A DNA stretch of 6,884 nucleotides. Origin: Nitrospirota bacterium. Its GTDB lineage: Bacteria > Nitrospirota > Nitrospiria > Nitrospirales > Nitrospiraceae. A model generated the notes under the pieces. It was not told where the DNA came from and did no database searches. It was given only the letters and a program-made list of their open reading frames with translations. The DNA lies in assembly GCA_016222925.1 (NCBI GenBank), contig JACRQB010000214.1, positions 1 to 6,884 of the forward strand, read 5' to 3'. Each line of letters opens with the position of its first letter. Positions within the stretch are counted from its first letter, which is position 1. Positions 6,020 through 6,884 of the stretch are shown piece by piece. Both the position numbers and the translations under genes were made by a program.

Positions 6020-6884
6020 TCAGCGCTTCTTTTGGTTCAGTCGGTTGCCCAGATGGCCGGATCGCACCTGGCAGGCCAGGACATCACAAATCACTCTGGT
6101 GGCCATGAGGCTGGTGATCTCCGCCGCGTCGTAGGGCGGTGAACACTCGACGATTTCCATCCCCGCCAGCGGTTTTGTGTCCGCGATGATTTGGAGGAAC
6201 TTCAGCACTTCACGCGGGAGAAAGCCGCCCGGCTCCGGCCAGCCGGTTCCTGGCACGAACGCGGCATCCAGACAATCCACATCAAAACTCAGCCACACCG
6301 CATCCACGCCATCAAAGGCCACTTCGAGGGCCTGTTTCGCCGCATTCTCGATTCCCATTTCGACGCAGTCAGTGACAGTCATGATGCTCGTCTGACGCTC
6401 CCGCCCTGACTTCACGCCTGGTCTGGGCGCTTGCCAGCCGCCGATGCCGATCTGGACAAGATTCTTGGCGGGCACATTCGGTATATTCGTCGCGTGAAAC
6501 CAGGGTGTGGTGTGCATGCGTTCGTCGAGATCGGTCTCCTGCGTGTCCACATGCCGGTCGAAATGAAGGATGCCGAGCTTCTTGCCATTCATATTCTGAG
6601 CCACGCCCCGCACGGTGGCAAAGCCCAGGGAATGGTCTCCGCCAAGCACCACGGGAAATGCGCCGCTGGCATAGACATGGCCGACGCCTTTGCTGACCTG
6701 ATCGAACGTCTTTTCGATGTTGCCGGGAATGGTAAAGACGTCGCCGAGATCGCACATGGAGATGGACTCTCGGAGATCCACACCCAGCTCGAAGCTATAG
6801 GTGCCGTACAAGGCCGAGATTTTGCGAATGCCTTGGGGGCCGAATCGAGTCCCTGCCCGATAGGTGGTCCCGCCGTCGAACGGC
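6020..6884 (-). CDS. Ureohydrolase (arginase/agmatinase superfamily), possible guanidine hydrolase; start beyond the window
   Basis: The last 287 residues are visible, ending in TGA at 6020. They open PFDGGTTYRAGTRFGPQGIR, the superfamily's N-terminal signature. Metal-ligand motifs follow in order: GGDHS (81-85 of the visible part), HFDRHVD (107-113), SFDVDCLD (199-206), and the acidic VECSPPYD (245-252). GTGWPEPGG follows the third motif. The superfamily removes urea from guanidino compounds at a two-metal centre. The common form of the second motif is HFDAHxD; Arg in place of Ala, Trp in GTGWPEPGG, and the motif TQETDLDERMHTTPWFHATN set this protein apart from classical agmatinases. I recall similar sequences among Ni-dependent guanidine hydrolases (GdmH) of cyanobacteria and Nitrospira, but substrate cannot be settled here. 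A TTG at 6811 is internal to the conserved fold, not the start. The product should be cytoplasmic. Confidence 0.88.
   Translation of the reverse strand, partial: PFDGGTTYRAGTRFGPQGIRKISALYGTYSFELGVDLRESISMCDLGDVFTIPGNIEKTFDQVSKGVGHVYASGAFPVVLGGDHSLGFATVRGVAQNMNGKKLGILHFDRHVDTQETDLDERMHTTPWFHATNIPNVPAKNLVQIGIGGWQAPRPGVKSGRERQTSIMTVTDCVEMGIENAAKQALEVAFDGVDAVWLSFDVDCLDAAFVPGTGWPEPGGFLPREVLKFLQIIADTKPLAGMEIVECSPPYDAAEITSLMATRVICDVLACQVRSGHLGNRLNQKKR

Noticed and set aside
6012..6027. AGCGC/GCGCT stem followed by T's as an FRG terminator
   Set aside because: The stem has only 5 pairs and extends into the ureohydrolase coding end; the adjacent 12-bp hairpin is a better candidate.
1..6884. CRISPR arrays, tRNA or rRNA genes, insertion sequences
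   Set aside because: I saw no spaced direct-repeat series, cloverleaf or transposase. The only nonamer repeat (4542 and 4573) occurs twice and belongs to the palindrome.

Overview
The window looks like chromosomal DNA of a Gram-negative bacterium, most likely a Nitrospira-type organism (Nitrospirota). That assignment is an inference from remembered protein families: an AsmA-like envelope protein, an OmpA-type protein paired with a coiled-coil gene, and a ureohydrolase of the 'HFDRHVD' type. No rRNA or other marker confirms it. Nearly all real genes lie on the minus strand. The exception is a decayed plus-strand accessory gene at about 4.69-5.80 kb.

Layout. Positions 1-1041 (minus, runs off the left edge) encode a membrane-anchored OmpA-family protein. 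Just upstream of it in transcription (1111-1728, minus) is a coiled-coil protein that I recall as its usual genomic partner. A good extended -10 promoter (1888-1916) drives this pair, and its leader of about 150 nt contains a strong imperfect palindrome (1798-1834). Positions 1982-4305 (minus) form a second operon: an AsmA-family gene split into two overlapping reading frames (4305-3469 and 3472-2798), followed 12 nt later by an MscS-type mechanosensitive channel. A near-consensus sigma70 promoter (4331-4359) sits about 25 nt before the AsmA start.

Positions 4306-4688 are a non-coding, structure-rich divergent region. It holds the AsmA promoter, a 13-pair hairpin, and a 40-bp palindrome that covers the -35 box of a plus-strand promoter. 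That promoter faces an FRG-domain gene (4689-5800) that carries a frameshift and an in-frame TGA where the family has Trp, so it is read as a pseudogene. A 12-bp perfect hairpin (5984-6012) separates it from the converging gene at the right edge. That gene (6020-6884, minus, start outside the window) is a ureohydrolase (arginase/agmatinase superfamily) whose motifs resemble Ni-dependent guanidine hydrolases more than classical agmatinases.

The main points of interest are the split AsmA gene with an apparent internal loss, the decaying FRG gene under a palindromic operator-like site, the possible guanidinase, and the two-gene OmpA/coiled-coil envelope module.
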